Origin: Sphingomonadales bacterium UBA7473
Lineage (GTDB): Bacteria; Pseudomonadota; Alphaproteobacteria; Sphingomonadales; Sphingomonadaceae
Length of the DNA stretch: 8,483 nucleotides
Direction: 5' to 3'
Assembly: GCA_002478575.1 (NCBI GenBank)
Contig: DLOX01000239.1
Location: 1-8,483, forward strand
Shown piece after piece: positions 1 through 7,175 of the stretch. Under the pieces are notes generated by a model. That model ran no database searches. It worked only from the letters and a program-made list of their open reading frames with translations, and was not told the origin of the DNA. Position 1 is the stretch's first letter, and each line of letters begins with the position of its first letter. The translations under genes and the position numbers were made by a program.

Positions 1-92
1 TCCCCTTCAGGGGAGGGGTCGGGGGTGGGGGCTGTCCAACAGTAGAGTGGATGACATTCCCCACCCCTTCCCCCTCCCCTGAAGGGGAGGGG
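1..92. repeat. GC-rich palindromic repeat pair inside uvrC (cut by window edge)
   Basis: Bases 71-92 form a perfect 9-bp hairpin, arms CCCCTCCCC and GGGGAGGGG with loop TGAA. Bases 1-18 are the reverse complement of 71-88, so the same palindrome recurs in the opposite orientation and is cut by the window edge. The match continues inward: 1-30 pairs with 59-88 at 27 of 30 positions. A 28-base non-repetitive core (31-58) separates the arms. The whole element is read in frame within uvrC. Palindromes of this CCCCTCCC...GGGAGGGG type are common dispersed repeats in sphingomonads (recalled, not searched). It has no coding capacity for mobility, so it would be a REP/MITE-like passive element. Confidence 0.85.
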
Positions 93-1546
93 CTTATACC
101 CAACAACCGTCCAAACCTCCGCTCCATCACTTCACGCATCATCGCGAAGTCATCGCCGGGCGCGGTCTCTGCCTTTTTGATATTCCACTTGCGATATTGG
201 TTTTTGATGAAGCCTTCTGGCCCAGCGACCACCATCGCGCCCAAGGCATTGGTGCCTTGAATATGGCTATTGTCATAAATTTCGATGCGGGCAGGGGGCT
301 CGGCCAGTTCGAACAGTTCAGCGACTTCGCGGAGCAGCTTGGTTTGCGTGCTGCCTTCTGCCAGTCGCCTGTCCAAAGCTTCAGCGGCGTTGCGGGTTGC
401 TTGCGCCACCAACCGCACCCGGTCGCCCCTCTGCGGCCGCGCGATGCTCACTTTGCCGCCTGCTTTTTCCGCAAGAGCTTCGGCAAGCAATTCGGCTTCT
501 GGCAAATCTCGATCAAGCAGGATCGTTCGCGCAGGGGGAACTTCTTCATAAAATTGGGCGAGGAAGCTCATCATTACGTCTTCTTCGCTCAGGCCTTCGG
601 TGTGCGTGGGGAAGAAAGCGCGATGCCCCCAATTCTGGCCTCCGCGAATGAAAAAGGCTTGGATGCCAATATGGCCTGACTTGGCGGCGAGCGCGAAGAT
701 ATCAGCATTGCCCACGCCTTCCGCATTAATGGCTTGGGAGCCTTGGATGAAGGTCAGCGCCCGCAGTCGATCCCTAAGCAAAGCCGCACGCTCAAAATCA
801 AGCGACTCCGCCGCGCCTTCCATTTGCGCCGCGAGCTTGGCTTGCACAGCTGTCGATTTGCCGCCCAAGAAGGCCTTGGCGTCGCTGACCAGCTCATCAT
901 AGGCTGCGTTTTCAATGCGCCCGACACAAGGCGCGGAGCAGCGCTTGATCTGATAGAGCAAGCAGGGCCGATCCCGATTGTTGAAGAAACTATCGGTGCA
1001 GCTTCTGAGCAAGAACAGCTTTTGCAGCGCATTGATCGTGGTGTTGACGCTCCCTGCGCTGGCGAACGGCCCATAATAATTGCCTTTGGCACGCCTTGCC
1101 CCACGATGCTTTTGAATGCGGGGGAAGGCATGATCGGATCGCAGCAAGATGAAGGGGAAGCTCTTATCGTCGCGCAGCAGCACATTATAGGCTGGCCGAT
1201 AACGCTTGATCAGCTGCGCCTCCAGCAACAGTGCTTCAGCCTCACTATTGGTCGTGACAATCGTCATGCTGCGGGTTTGCGCGACCATCCGCTGCAAACG
1301 GCGCGGCAGCCGGTCCACTTGCGTATAATTGGTCACGCGATTGCGCAGCGCTTTCGCTTTGCCGACATAAAGCACATCGCCCCGCACATCCTGCATCCGA
1401 TAGACGCCAGGTTTGTGCGGCAAGGTCTTCAGCACGTTGCGGATCGCAGCGACCCCGGCTTCAAGGTCAGGCAGCTCCCCACCGCGCACGGTATAAGTGG
1501 CGCGATCCTCGTGAAAGCGATCGGGAGATTGGGGCGTATCAGACAT
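1..1546 (-). CDS. uvrC: Excinuclease ABC subunit C (UvrC), 3' end beyond the window
   Basis: UvrC makes both incisions around a lesion in nucleotide excision repair, after UvrA/UvrB load. The first 515 codons are visible with no stop. In order: an alphaproteobacterial-type N-terminal extension of about 30 residues; a GIY-YIG nuclease domain (GVY 47-49, YVGKAK 60-65); four cysteines C183, C195, C203 and C207, with the same 12/8/4 spacing I recall for the E. coli UvrC Fe-S cysteines; a UVR motif at about 233-268 that would contact UvrB; and the start of the RNase H-like nuclease domain, with YDNSH (D425 is the likely first catalytic Asp). After MMREVMERRFGRLL the frame enters a Gly/Pro/Ser-rich stretch from about residue 484, encoded by a palindromic repeat. 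The start ATG at 1546 lies 5 bp after the GNAT stop and has no clear Shine-Dalgarno, suggesting translational coupling. The rest of the nuclease domain and the HhH region lie off the left edge, so intactness is unproven. Confidence 0.96.
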   Translation of the reverse strand, partial: MSDTPQSPDRFHEDRATYTVRGGELPDLEAGVAAIRNVLKTLPHKPGVYRMQDVRGDVLYVGKAKALRNRVTNYTQVDRLPRRLQRMVAQTRSMTIVTTNSEAEALLLEAQLIKRYRPAYNVLLRDDKSFPFILLRSDHAFPRIQKHRGARRAKGNYYGPFASAGSVNTTINALQKLFLLRSCTDSFFNNRDRPCLLYQIKRCSAPCVGRIENAAYDELVSDAKAFLGGKSTAVQAKLAAQMEGAAESLDFERAALLRDRLRALTFIQGSQAINAEGVGNADIFALAAKSGHIGIQAFFIRGGQNWGHRAFFPTHTEGLSEEDVMMSFLAQFYEEVPPARTILLDRDLPEAELLAEALAEKAGGKVSIARPQRGDRVRLVAQATRNAAEALDRRLAEGSTQTKLLREVAELFELAEPPARIEIYDNSHIQGTNALGAMVVAGPEGFIKNQYRKWNIKKAETAPGDDFAMMREVMERRFGRLLGISPSPSGEGEGVGNVIHSTVGQPPPPTPPLKG

Positions 1547-1551
1547 GGCGC

Positions 1552-2118
1552 TTAATTATGCGACGGCGCGATCCGTTTGACCATAGTCGCCAACGGTACC
1601 GGTACAGCCCCATTGGTATCAAACCATTCGGACTCAACGGCATAGCCAGCGCGGGTATAGAGCGGCATGCCTGCCATAGTCGCGGCCATTTCCAATTCTG
1701 AAAATCCATTGTCTCGCGCGGCTTGTTCAGCAGCATCGAGGATCATCGAACCTATGCCGCGGCGGATATGATCAGGATGCGTATACATCGCCCGGATGCG
1801 ACCACGCTCCGTCGCTGGATCGAGCAGCCGTGCGCTTCGGCCTGCGCTGTGGTTTCCACCATAAAGCGTGGCGCGTTTGGACCAGCCTCCACACCCGGCC
1901 AGCGTCTCGCCCGACCAGACGGTGAAATAGGTCTGATCCTCGATCAGCAATGTATCGAGCCCCATCCCCGAGAAGGAGGCTTCAATCTGCTCGTCTGTCA
2001 GAAAGCCTTTCTGCAATTCGCGGATCGCAAGCGCCATCAAGTCACGGATGGCGGGGCAATCATCCATGGTGGCGAGGCGAATCAAGAGTTCAGGCGAAGC
2101 ATTCGAAGCATCAGTCAT
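1552..2118 (-). CDS. GNAT-family N-acetyltransferase
   Basis: This 188-residue protein has the GNAT fold signature. The acetyl-CoA-binding motif A spans about 107-127 (RIRAMYTHPDHIRRG, then the pyrophosphate loop RRGIGS at 119-124). A C-terminal MPLYTRAGY segment (151-159) fits the usual GNAT motif B region. It should transfer an acetyl group from acetyl-CoA to an amine in the cytoplasm; the substrate cannot be inferred. The start ATG at 2118 is preceded by an AGGCGAAG stretch that can serve as a ribosome binding site. Its stop lies 5 bp before the uvrC start on the same strand, so the two are very likely one transcript. No functional link between acetylation and excision repair is implied; small GNAT genes often sit in housekeeping operons. 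Confidence 0.9.
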   Translation of the reverse strand: MTDASNASPELLIRLATMDDCPAIRDLMALAIRELQKGFLTDEQIEASFSGMGLDTLLIEDQTYFTVWSGETLAGCGGWSKRATLYGGNHSAGRSARLLDPATERGRIRAMYTHPDHIRRGIGSMILDAAEQAARDNGFSELEMAATMAGMPLYTRAGYAVESEWFDTNGAVPVPLATMVKRIAPSHN

Positions 2119-2181
2119 AGCCGCTTCGCCTAGAATCAGTGCTTCGTTCAGGCAAGGTTTATCCCCCGTTTATCGGGCGTT

Positions 2182-2240
2182 CAGACTTGTCGAGAAAAAG
2201 TAAAATAAGTCGAAAAAAAGTGCTTTTCTGAACAAGTCTG
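2182..2240. repeat. 9-bp inverted repeat enclosing two A-tract direct repeats
   Basis: CAGACTTGT (2182-2190) and ACAAGTCTG (2232-2240) form a perfect 9-bp inverted repeat. Between them are two near-identical 13-mers, GTCGAGAAAAAGT (2189-2201) and GTCGAAAAAAAGT (2209-2221), exactly 20 bp apart, about two helical turns. The interval 2191-2220 is strongly A-rich on the plus strand. It lies between the divergently transcribed GNAT and glycine-zipper genes, where an UP-element, a bent region or a regulator site would be expected. No known regulator is recognised. Confidence 0.55.
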
Positions 2241-2255
2241 TTGGCCAATGTTCAG
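2228..2255 (+). promoter_or_regulatory. Inverted repeat CTGAACA-N14-TGTTCAG, possible EcfG-like promoter or operator
   Basis: A perfect 7-bp inverted repeat (2228-2234 and 2249-2255) stands 60 bp upstream of the glycine-zipper gene. Read as a promoter it gives TGAAC-N16-GTT, one base off the GGAAC-N16/17-GTT pattern known for the alphaproteobacterial general stress sigma factor EcfG. Read as an operator it is a dyad of the hexamer GTTCAG, which also occurs at 2146-2151 and 2179-2184. The sequence cannot separate these readings. No convincing sigma-70 -35/-10 pair was found for this gene. Confidence 0.3.
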
Positions 2256-2314
2256 CTTCAAAACGGCATAAACTCTTCATCGAACACAGAGTTTTTGAAG
2301 GAAGGGAACAGACG

Positions 2315-2689
2315 ATGCGTAAGTTTATTTCTACACTCGCTGCCACTGCGATGATCTTGCCAATGATGGCTGCAACGCCTGCCCTGGCCAATGGCCGTGG
2401 TTATGATCGTGGCTATGAAGAGGGCTATTATGCCGCTCGCAATGAATATCGCGGTGATCGTTATGAGTCTCGCTATGATCGCGGTCCACGCGAATGGCGC
2501 GGTTCTGATGGCCGGACTTACTGCCGCAAGTCGGATGGTACAGTTGGTCTGATCATCGGTGGCGCCGGTGGTGCCTTGATCGGGCGCGCAGTTGACACAC
2601 GCGGTGAACGGGCAACAGGCACAATCCTTGGTGCCGCAGCCGGTGCTTTGATCGGCAAGTCGCTCGCTTCAAAGCGTCGCTGCCGCTAA
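2315..2689 (+). CDS. Exported glycine-zipper (2TM) protein, 17-kDa surface-antigen-like
   Basis: This 124-residue protein begins with a clear Sec signal peptide: MRK, a hydrophobic core, and ALA ending at residue 25, with predicted cleavage before N26. The mature part starts with a Tyr/Gly/Arg-rich segment (26-63, repeated GYDRGY/RYESRYDRG-like units). Then comes TYCRKSDGTVG with C70, then two glycine-zipper helices at 78-90 (GLIIGGAGGALIG) and 102-114 (GTILGAAAGALIG), and a basic tail with C123. Glycine zippers of this kind occur in the rickettsial 17-kDa antigen and related envelope proteins, where they pack helices in or at the outer membrane. There is no lipobox, so it is not an obvious lipoprotein. 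The start is well supported by a strong GGAAGGG ribosome binding site at 2300-2306, 8 bp before the ATG. It stands alone, divergent from the GNAT gene. The exact role is unknown; an envelope or stress role is inference. Confidence 0.85.
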   Translation: MRKFISTLAATAMILPMMAATPALANGRGYDRGYEEGYYAARNEYRGDRYESRYDRGPREWRGSDGRTYCRKSDGTVGLIIGGAGGALIGRAVDTRGERATGTILGAAAGALIGKSLASKRRCR

Positions 2690-2707
2690 CTTCTCCCAAT
2701 GCCACCC

Positions 2708-2806
2708 CGTCATTCCGGGCTTGACCCGGAATCCATGCCTCACCGTTTCGTCCTGTTGGATGTCTGGAAAACGAGGCATGGACCCCGGATCAAGTCCGGG
2801 GTGACG
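2708..2806. repeat. Twin-hairpin inverted repeat between convergent genes
   Basis: Two 33-base arms, 2708-2740 and 2774-2806, are inverted copies matching at 27 of 33 positions. Each arm is itself a hairpin: 2712-2732 has a perfect 8-bp stem (ATTCCGGG/CCCGGAAT, loop CTTGA), and 2782-2802 has a perfect 8-bp stem (ACCCCGGA/TCCGGGGT, loop TCAAG). All six arm differences are three base-pair swaps that keep the local stems intact. A short CGTTT/AAACG pairing (2744-2748, 2769-2773) extends the large inverted repeat inward. It is the dispersed GTCATTCCGGGCTTGACCCG-type element familiar from alphaproteobacterial genomes. It fills the gap between the glycine-zipper gene and the thiolase gene and could stop or protect transcripts from both sides, but no T-run directly follows either stem. 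Confidence 0.88.
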
Positions 2807-2834
2807 GAAGTGGTTGGAAGGTTTTTATTCTAAC

Positions 2835-4082
2835 TTAAACCCGCTCAATAATGATCGCAGGGGCCATGCCGCCCGCTGCACACATGGTGACCAGACCGCG
2901 CTTCAAATCGCGACGCTCCAGTTCATCAAGCACCGTTCCGATCAGGATCGAACCGGTTGCACCAATAGGATGGCCAAGGGCGCAAGCGCCGCCATTCACA
3001 TTCACTTTATCACGATCAAGCTTCAGATCGCGGATGAATTTTTCAGCGACGACTGCAAAAGCCTCATTGATTTCCCAAAGATCAATATCATCTGGCGTCA
3101 GGCCAGCCTTCGCAAGCACCTTGTGCGCTGCAGGCACAGGCGCGTTGAGCATCAAGGTTGGGCAATCGCCAATATTGGCGAAGGCGACAATCTTGGCGCG
3201 GGGCTTCAGGCCATTTTTCTCGGCATAATCCTTTGACGCCAGCAGCACGGCCGCTGCGCCATCAACCACGCCAGAGCTATTGCCCGCATGGTGCACGCCC
3301 GACCAGTTGAGATCAGGATATTTCATTTGAATGAGCTTGCGGAAAGACATGCCGCCCAGATCAAAATCGGCAATGCCATCAAAGCTTGCCTTTAGGCCAG
3401 CAAGACCTTCCAGCGTCGTGTCTGGCCGTGGGAATTCTTCATGATCAAGCGCGACTGAACCATCGTCATTATACACGGTGACAAGCGACTTGGCGAAGCG
3501 ACCTTCGGCAATTGCCGCTTTCGCCTTTTGCTGACTATCATAGCCAAGCGCATCGACGTCGGCACGCGTGATGCCTTCCATCGCGGCAATGGCGTCTCCG
3601 CATACGCCTTGGTGCGATTGCGGATGCTTCATCATCAGGCGCATGTTGCCAGAACCAATGCCCATCGGCTTGATGCCAGCGGCGGATTCTTCTGCGCCAA
3701 TCGTCTGCGTGTAGCTCATCATCTCTGTGCCGCCACCGATGACCAGATCTTCCATGCCAGACATGATCGTGGCAGCGGCCAAGTTCACCGAAGTGATACC
3801 GCCGCCGCAGAAGCGATCCAGAGTCACGCCTGATGCTTTGATGTCATAGCCCGCGTCGAGTGCCGCCATGCGACCCAAATCGCCGCCTTGCTTGCCCTTT
3901 TGGGTGGAGGTGGACCAGATGATGTCATTCACTTCGTCGGTCTTCAGGTCATTGCGATCCTTCAGCGCCTTCAAAACGGTCGCGGCCAAATGCTGCGGAT
4001 GAAGATGGGAAAGCGCCCCTTTGCCGGGCTTGCCAATGCCGCGCGGCGTGCGAACGGCGTCAATGATATAAGCGTCTGCCAT
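2835..4082 (-). CDS. Thiolase-family acetyl-CoA C-acyltransferase
   Basis: Thiolases either cleave 3-ketoacyl-CoA with CoA (beta-oxidation) or condense two acetyl-CoA. The 415-residue protein is complete and a little longer than the usual 390-400. All catalytic landmarks are present: nucleophile C92 in DRFCGGGITS; GVHHAGNSSGVVDGAAA at about 262-278; NEAFA at 339-343; GGACALGHPIGATG with H371; and the second active-site cysteine C401 in CAAGGMAPA. The CAAGGM ending differs from the CxGGGxG form of classical PhaA/AtoB and suggests a separate acetyl-CoA acetyltransferase subgroup seen in alphaproteobacteria. Chain-length preference cannot be read from sequence. The start ATG at 4082 has a good GAGGAA ribosome binding site 7 bp upstream. 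No fadB-type partner is adjacent, so it is probably an independently controlled enzyme; a near-palindrome at 4121-4138 lies in its likely promoter. Confidence 0.93.
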   Translation of the reverse strand: MADAYIIDAVRTPRGIGKPGKGALSHLHPQHLAATVLKALKDRNDLKTDEVNDIIWSTSTQKGKQGGDLGRMAALDAGYDIKASGVTLDRFCGGGITSVNLAAATIMSGMEDLVIGGGTEMMSYTQTIGAEESAAGIKPMGIGSGNMRLMMKHPQSHQGVCGDAIAAMEGITRADVDALGYDSQQKAKAAIAEGRFAKSLVTVYNDDGSVALDHEEFPRPDTTLEGLAGLKASFDGIADFDLGGMSFRKLIQMKYPDLNWSGVHHAGNSSGVVDGAAAVLLASKDYAEKNGLKPRAKIVAFANIGDCPTLMLNAPVPAAHKVLAKAGLTPDDIDLWEINEAFAVVAEKFIRDLKLDRDKVNVNGGACALGHPIGATGSILIGTVLDELERRDLKRGLVTMCAAGGMAPAIIIERV

Positions 4083-4119
4083 GGGGATTTCCTCTGCCTA
4101 GTTTGGGATCAGTGACTCG

Positions 4120-4147
4120 CCTTTACGTTAACGGAAAGCAGATGCAA
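4120..4147 (-). promoter_or_regulatory. Thiolase promoter region with 18-bp near-palindrome (candidate operator)
   Basis: Bases 4121-4138 (CTTTACGTTAACGGAAAG) form an 18-bp dyad with one mismatched pair around the perfect core CGTTAACG. It lies 39 bp upstream of the thiolase ATG. On the minus strand, weak -35/-10 candidates TTGCAT (4147-4142) and TAAAGG (4125-4120), 16 bp apart, bracket it, so the dyad would sit in the promoter spacer as MerR-type operators do. TTTACGTTAACG-like palindromes recall sites described for LiuR-type MerR regulators of fatty-acid and branched-chain catabolism in proteobacteria (from memory). The promoter hexamers are poor matches, so their placement is tentative. 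Confidence 0.4.
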
Positions 4148-4168
4148 GGGGGATGTGGGCGGGGGGCT

Positions 4169-4197
4169 CGTCATTGCGGGCGAAGCTGTGCAATGCC
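4169..4197. repeat. Decayed dispersed repeat of the CGTCATTGCG type
   Basis: The stretch begins CGTCATTGCGGGCGAAGC and contains a perfect 6-bp stem, CATTGC (4172-4177) with GCAATG (4190-4195). It resembles a shortened copy of the GTCATTGCGAGCGAAG...GCAATCC repeat found across alphaproteobacteria (recalled, not searched). It lies between the phosphatase stop and the thiolase start and might separate their transcripts, but there is no adjacent T-run to call a terminator. Confidence 0.45.
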
Positions 4198-4212
4198 TTT
4201 AATCACTTTTGG

Positions 4213-4692
4213 TCAAAGCGGCGTTAGTTGCAAGACCCAATCTCGTTGTGCGTCGGTGTCGGGAATTGGCAATCCGCGTGCGGCTTCAATTGCTGAAAGC
4301 GCATCGTTGGGACTTACTCCAGCGCTTATCAAAAAGGCAGCCGCAATGATCGAGGACCGCCCAATGCCAGCGCGGCAGTGAATGGCTATCGGCTTCCCAG
4401 CGCCAATGATGTCGACAGCAAAACGCATTACATCTTCAGTGTCGTTGGGAATGCCTCGGTCGGGAATGGGGAAAGAGGCGTACCGAATACCATTTTCTGA
4501 ACAAAGCTTGGCTTCCATTTCCAGCCCAAGATCGTCGATTTCTTCTCGTTCTAGAAGGCTAACAACAATTCCAACACCAGAAAGCCTCCAATGCTTGATC
4601 TCGTCTTCCAGCCAATCGCCTGCCCGGGGGCGAGCCATAATTGCCAACTTCAGTGCTGATGGTGTGTCGATCCAATAGATGTTCGAAAGCAT
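4213..4692 (-). CDS. Protein tyrosine / dual-specificity phosphatase-like protein
   Basis: The 159-residue cytoplasmic protein has the cysteine phosphatase signature HCRAGIGRSS, with nucleophile C106 and phosphate-binding R112 (CX5R). The PIPDRGIP loop at 75-82 supplies D78 as the likely general acid. The small single-domain size and the VSLLEREE and LPIPDTDAQRDWV segments fit bacterial dual-specificity or CDKN3-like phosphatases. Substrate (phosphoprotein or other phosphate ester) is unknown. The start at 4692 has no strong Shine-Dalgarno, but the N-terminal IYWIDTPSALKLAIMARPR looks like the family's normal beginning, so the internal Met19 start is less likely. The thiolase gene follows 130 bp downstream on the same strand with its own promoter candidates, so an operon is doubtful. 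It is divergent from secG. Confidence 0.85.
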   Translation of the reverse strand: MLSNIYWIDTPSALKLAIMARPRAGDWLEDEIKHWRLSGVGIVVSLLEREEIDDLGLEMEAKLCSENGIRYASFPIPDRGIPNDTEDVMRFAVDIIGAGKPIAIHCRAGIGRSSIIAAAFLISAGVSPNDALSAIEAARGLPIPDTDAQRDWVLQLTPL

Positions 4693-4734
4693 GATAAAGG
4701 CTAATCCATCTAGGGGTGTGGTGTAAGCCGAATA

Positions 4735-4764
4735 ATTCTAGCAAAGCTTTTACCGTCGTCTCAG
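4735..4764 (-). promoter_or_regulatory. Candidate sigma-70 promoter for the phosphatase gene
   Basis: On the minus strand, CTGAGA (4764-4759) and TAGAAT (4740-4735) are 18 bp apart. They match 4 of 6 and 5 of 6 bases of the -35 and -10 consensus. Transcription would start near 4728, giving a leader of about 36 bases to the ATG at 4692. Found by eye only. Confidence 0.3.
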
Positions 4765-4808
4765 CTCGAAATGGCCATCCCTTGCATCCCGCAATCCCCA
4801 ACCCCACC

Positions 4809-4837
4809 TTGAACCTTAACCACGCGTCCGCTAAGGG
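4809..4837 (+). promoter_or_regulatory. Weak candidate promoter for secG-pyrG
   Basis: TTGAAC (4809-4814) followed after 17 bp by TAAGGG (4832-4837) is the best -35/-10 pair seen in the divergent interval upstream of secG. The -10 match is poor, though alphaproteobacterial promoters often tolerate this when the -35 resembles TTGAC. Nothing else gene-like was seen in 4693-4876. Confidence 0.2.
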
Positions 4838-4876
4838 CGCTCGCTCATATCTTTTGTCGGTCAGGTTTCTGTTCCC

Positions 4877-5443
4877 ATGTTTACGTTCCTCCTTGTCGTC
4901 CATGCTCTTATCGCCGCATCATTGGTGGGGGTGATCCTTATGCAGCGGTCAGAAGGCGGCGGCTTTGCTGGGGGCGGCAATCCGACGGGGCTGATCTCAG
5001 CGCGCGGCGCAGGCGATTTCTTGACGCGGGCAACGGCGATTTTGGCGACCGCGTTCATTTTGCTCTCAATTGGCTTGGCAGCGCTTGCGGCCGTTGATCG
5101 CGGACCGCGCGAACTGGATAAGACGCTGGATCGCACCGTTCCGACCGCGCCTAATTCAATCCCAACGATGCCCGGCGTGCCAATGGGCGGTGCCGCTGCT
5201 CCTGCTCCGACGGGCGCACCTGCCGCAGTTCCGCTCCAAGGCGCACCTGCGACGGAACCAACGCCAGCTGCTGCCGCGCCCAAGGCGGTTGAGAAGGCTG
5301 CGACCAAACCAGCTCCCAAACCCGAAGTGAAGCGCGAAGCGCCTGCCGCAGCACCGAAGGCGGCCGAAAAGGTTGCTTTGCCGCCAATCGTGCCTGCTAC
5401 GCCCGCGACTGCGCCAGCGCCAGCAACCACCCCGCAACCATAA
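4877..5443 (+). CDS. secG: Preprotein translocase subunit SecG with long Ala/Pro-rich tail
   Basis: SecG is the small accessory subunit of the SecYEG channel in the inner membrane and assists SecA-driven export. The core is typical: a membrane helix at about 4-22, QRSEGGGFAGGG at 23-34 (the conserved SEGGG loop), ISARGAGDFLTRATAI at 40-55, and a second helix at about 52-72. After D74 comes a tail of about 115 residues, dominated by Ala and Pro with scattered Lys/Glu, to residue 188. It makes up some 60 percent of the protein and contains a loose internal duplication, APKAVEKAATKP (134-145) and APKAAEKVALPP (159-170). By the known SecG topology both ends face the periplasm, so the tail should be periplasmic. 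Ala/Pro-rich SecG extensions are common in alphaproteobacteria. The start at 4877 has only a weak ribosome site (CAGG). pyrG follows after 67 bp, a conserved pairing. Confidence 0.95.
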   Translation: MFTFLLVVHALIAASLVGVILMQRSEGGGFAGGGNPTGLISARGAGDFLTRATAILATAFILLSIGLAALAAVDRGPRELDKTLDRTVPTAPNSIPTMPGVPMGGAAAPAPTGAPAAVPLQGAPATEPTPAAAAPKAVEKAATKPAPKPEVKREAPAAAPKAAEKVALPPIVPATPATAPAPATTPQP

Positions 5444-5468
5444 TTATCCACGAGAAGTTCGAGTCACC

Positions 5469-5489
5469 CTCTTGCCATCTGGGCAAGGG
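5469..5489 (+). other. Hairpin in the secG-pyrG spacer
   Basis: CTCTTGCC (5469-5476) pairs with GGCAAGGG (5482-5489): eight base pairs, one of them U-G, around the loop ATCTG. It is followed at 5492-5501 by the perfect 10-bp palindrome GGCTTAAGCC and then TTTTCT, ending 3 bp before the pyrG ATG. It could tune pyrG expression or mRNA processing. It is not a canonical terminator, because the T-run is not next to the stem. Confidence 0.4.
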
Positions 5490-5498
5490 TCGGCTTAA

Positions 5499-7145
<1,647 letters not shown>

Positions 7146-7175
7146 TCCTCGTGGCGTCATCCAGAAAGTGTTCCC

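Noticed and set aside
1..92. CRISPR-like or tandem repeat array
   Set aside because: Only two inverted copies with a single 28-base core are present; there is no regular direct repeat and spacer series.
734..1555. A 273-codon plus-strand open frame opposite uvrC
   Set aside because: It is antisense to a UvrC reading with all GIY-YIG and Fe-S motifs in place, has no recognisable domain, and its composition follows the codon pattern of the opposite strand.
2700..2830. Rho-independent terminator for the glycine-zipper or thiolase gene
   Set aside because: The stems are strong, but no T-run follows either one directly; the TTTTT at 2822-2826 is about 20 bases past the last stem. It is better called a dispersed repeat that may affect 3' ends.
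4693..4876. Small RNA, tRNA or small gene in the divergent interval before secG
   Set aside because: No cloverleaf elements, no convincing open frame with a ribosome site, and no terminator-like hairpin were found; only promoter candidates are supported.
4861..5451. A 196-codon Ala/Gly-rich minus-strand frame opposite secG
   Set aside because: Its Gly/Ala richness is only the complement of the SecG Ala/Pro tail; secG motifs on the plus strand are clear.
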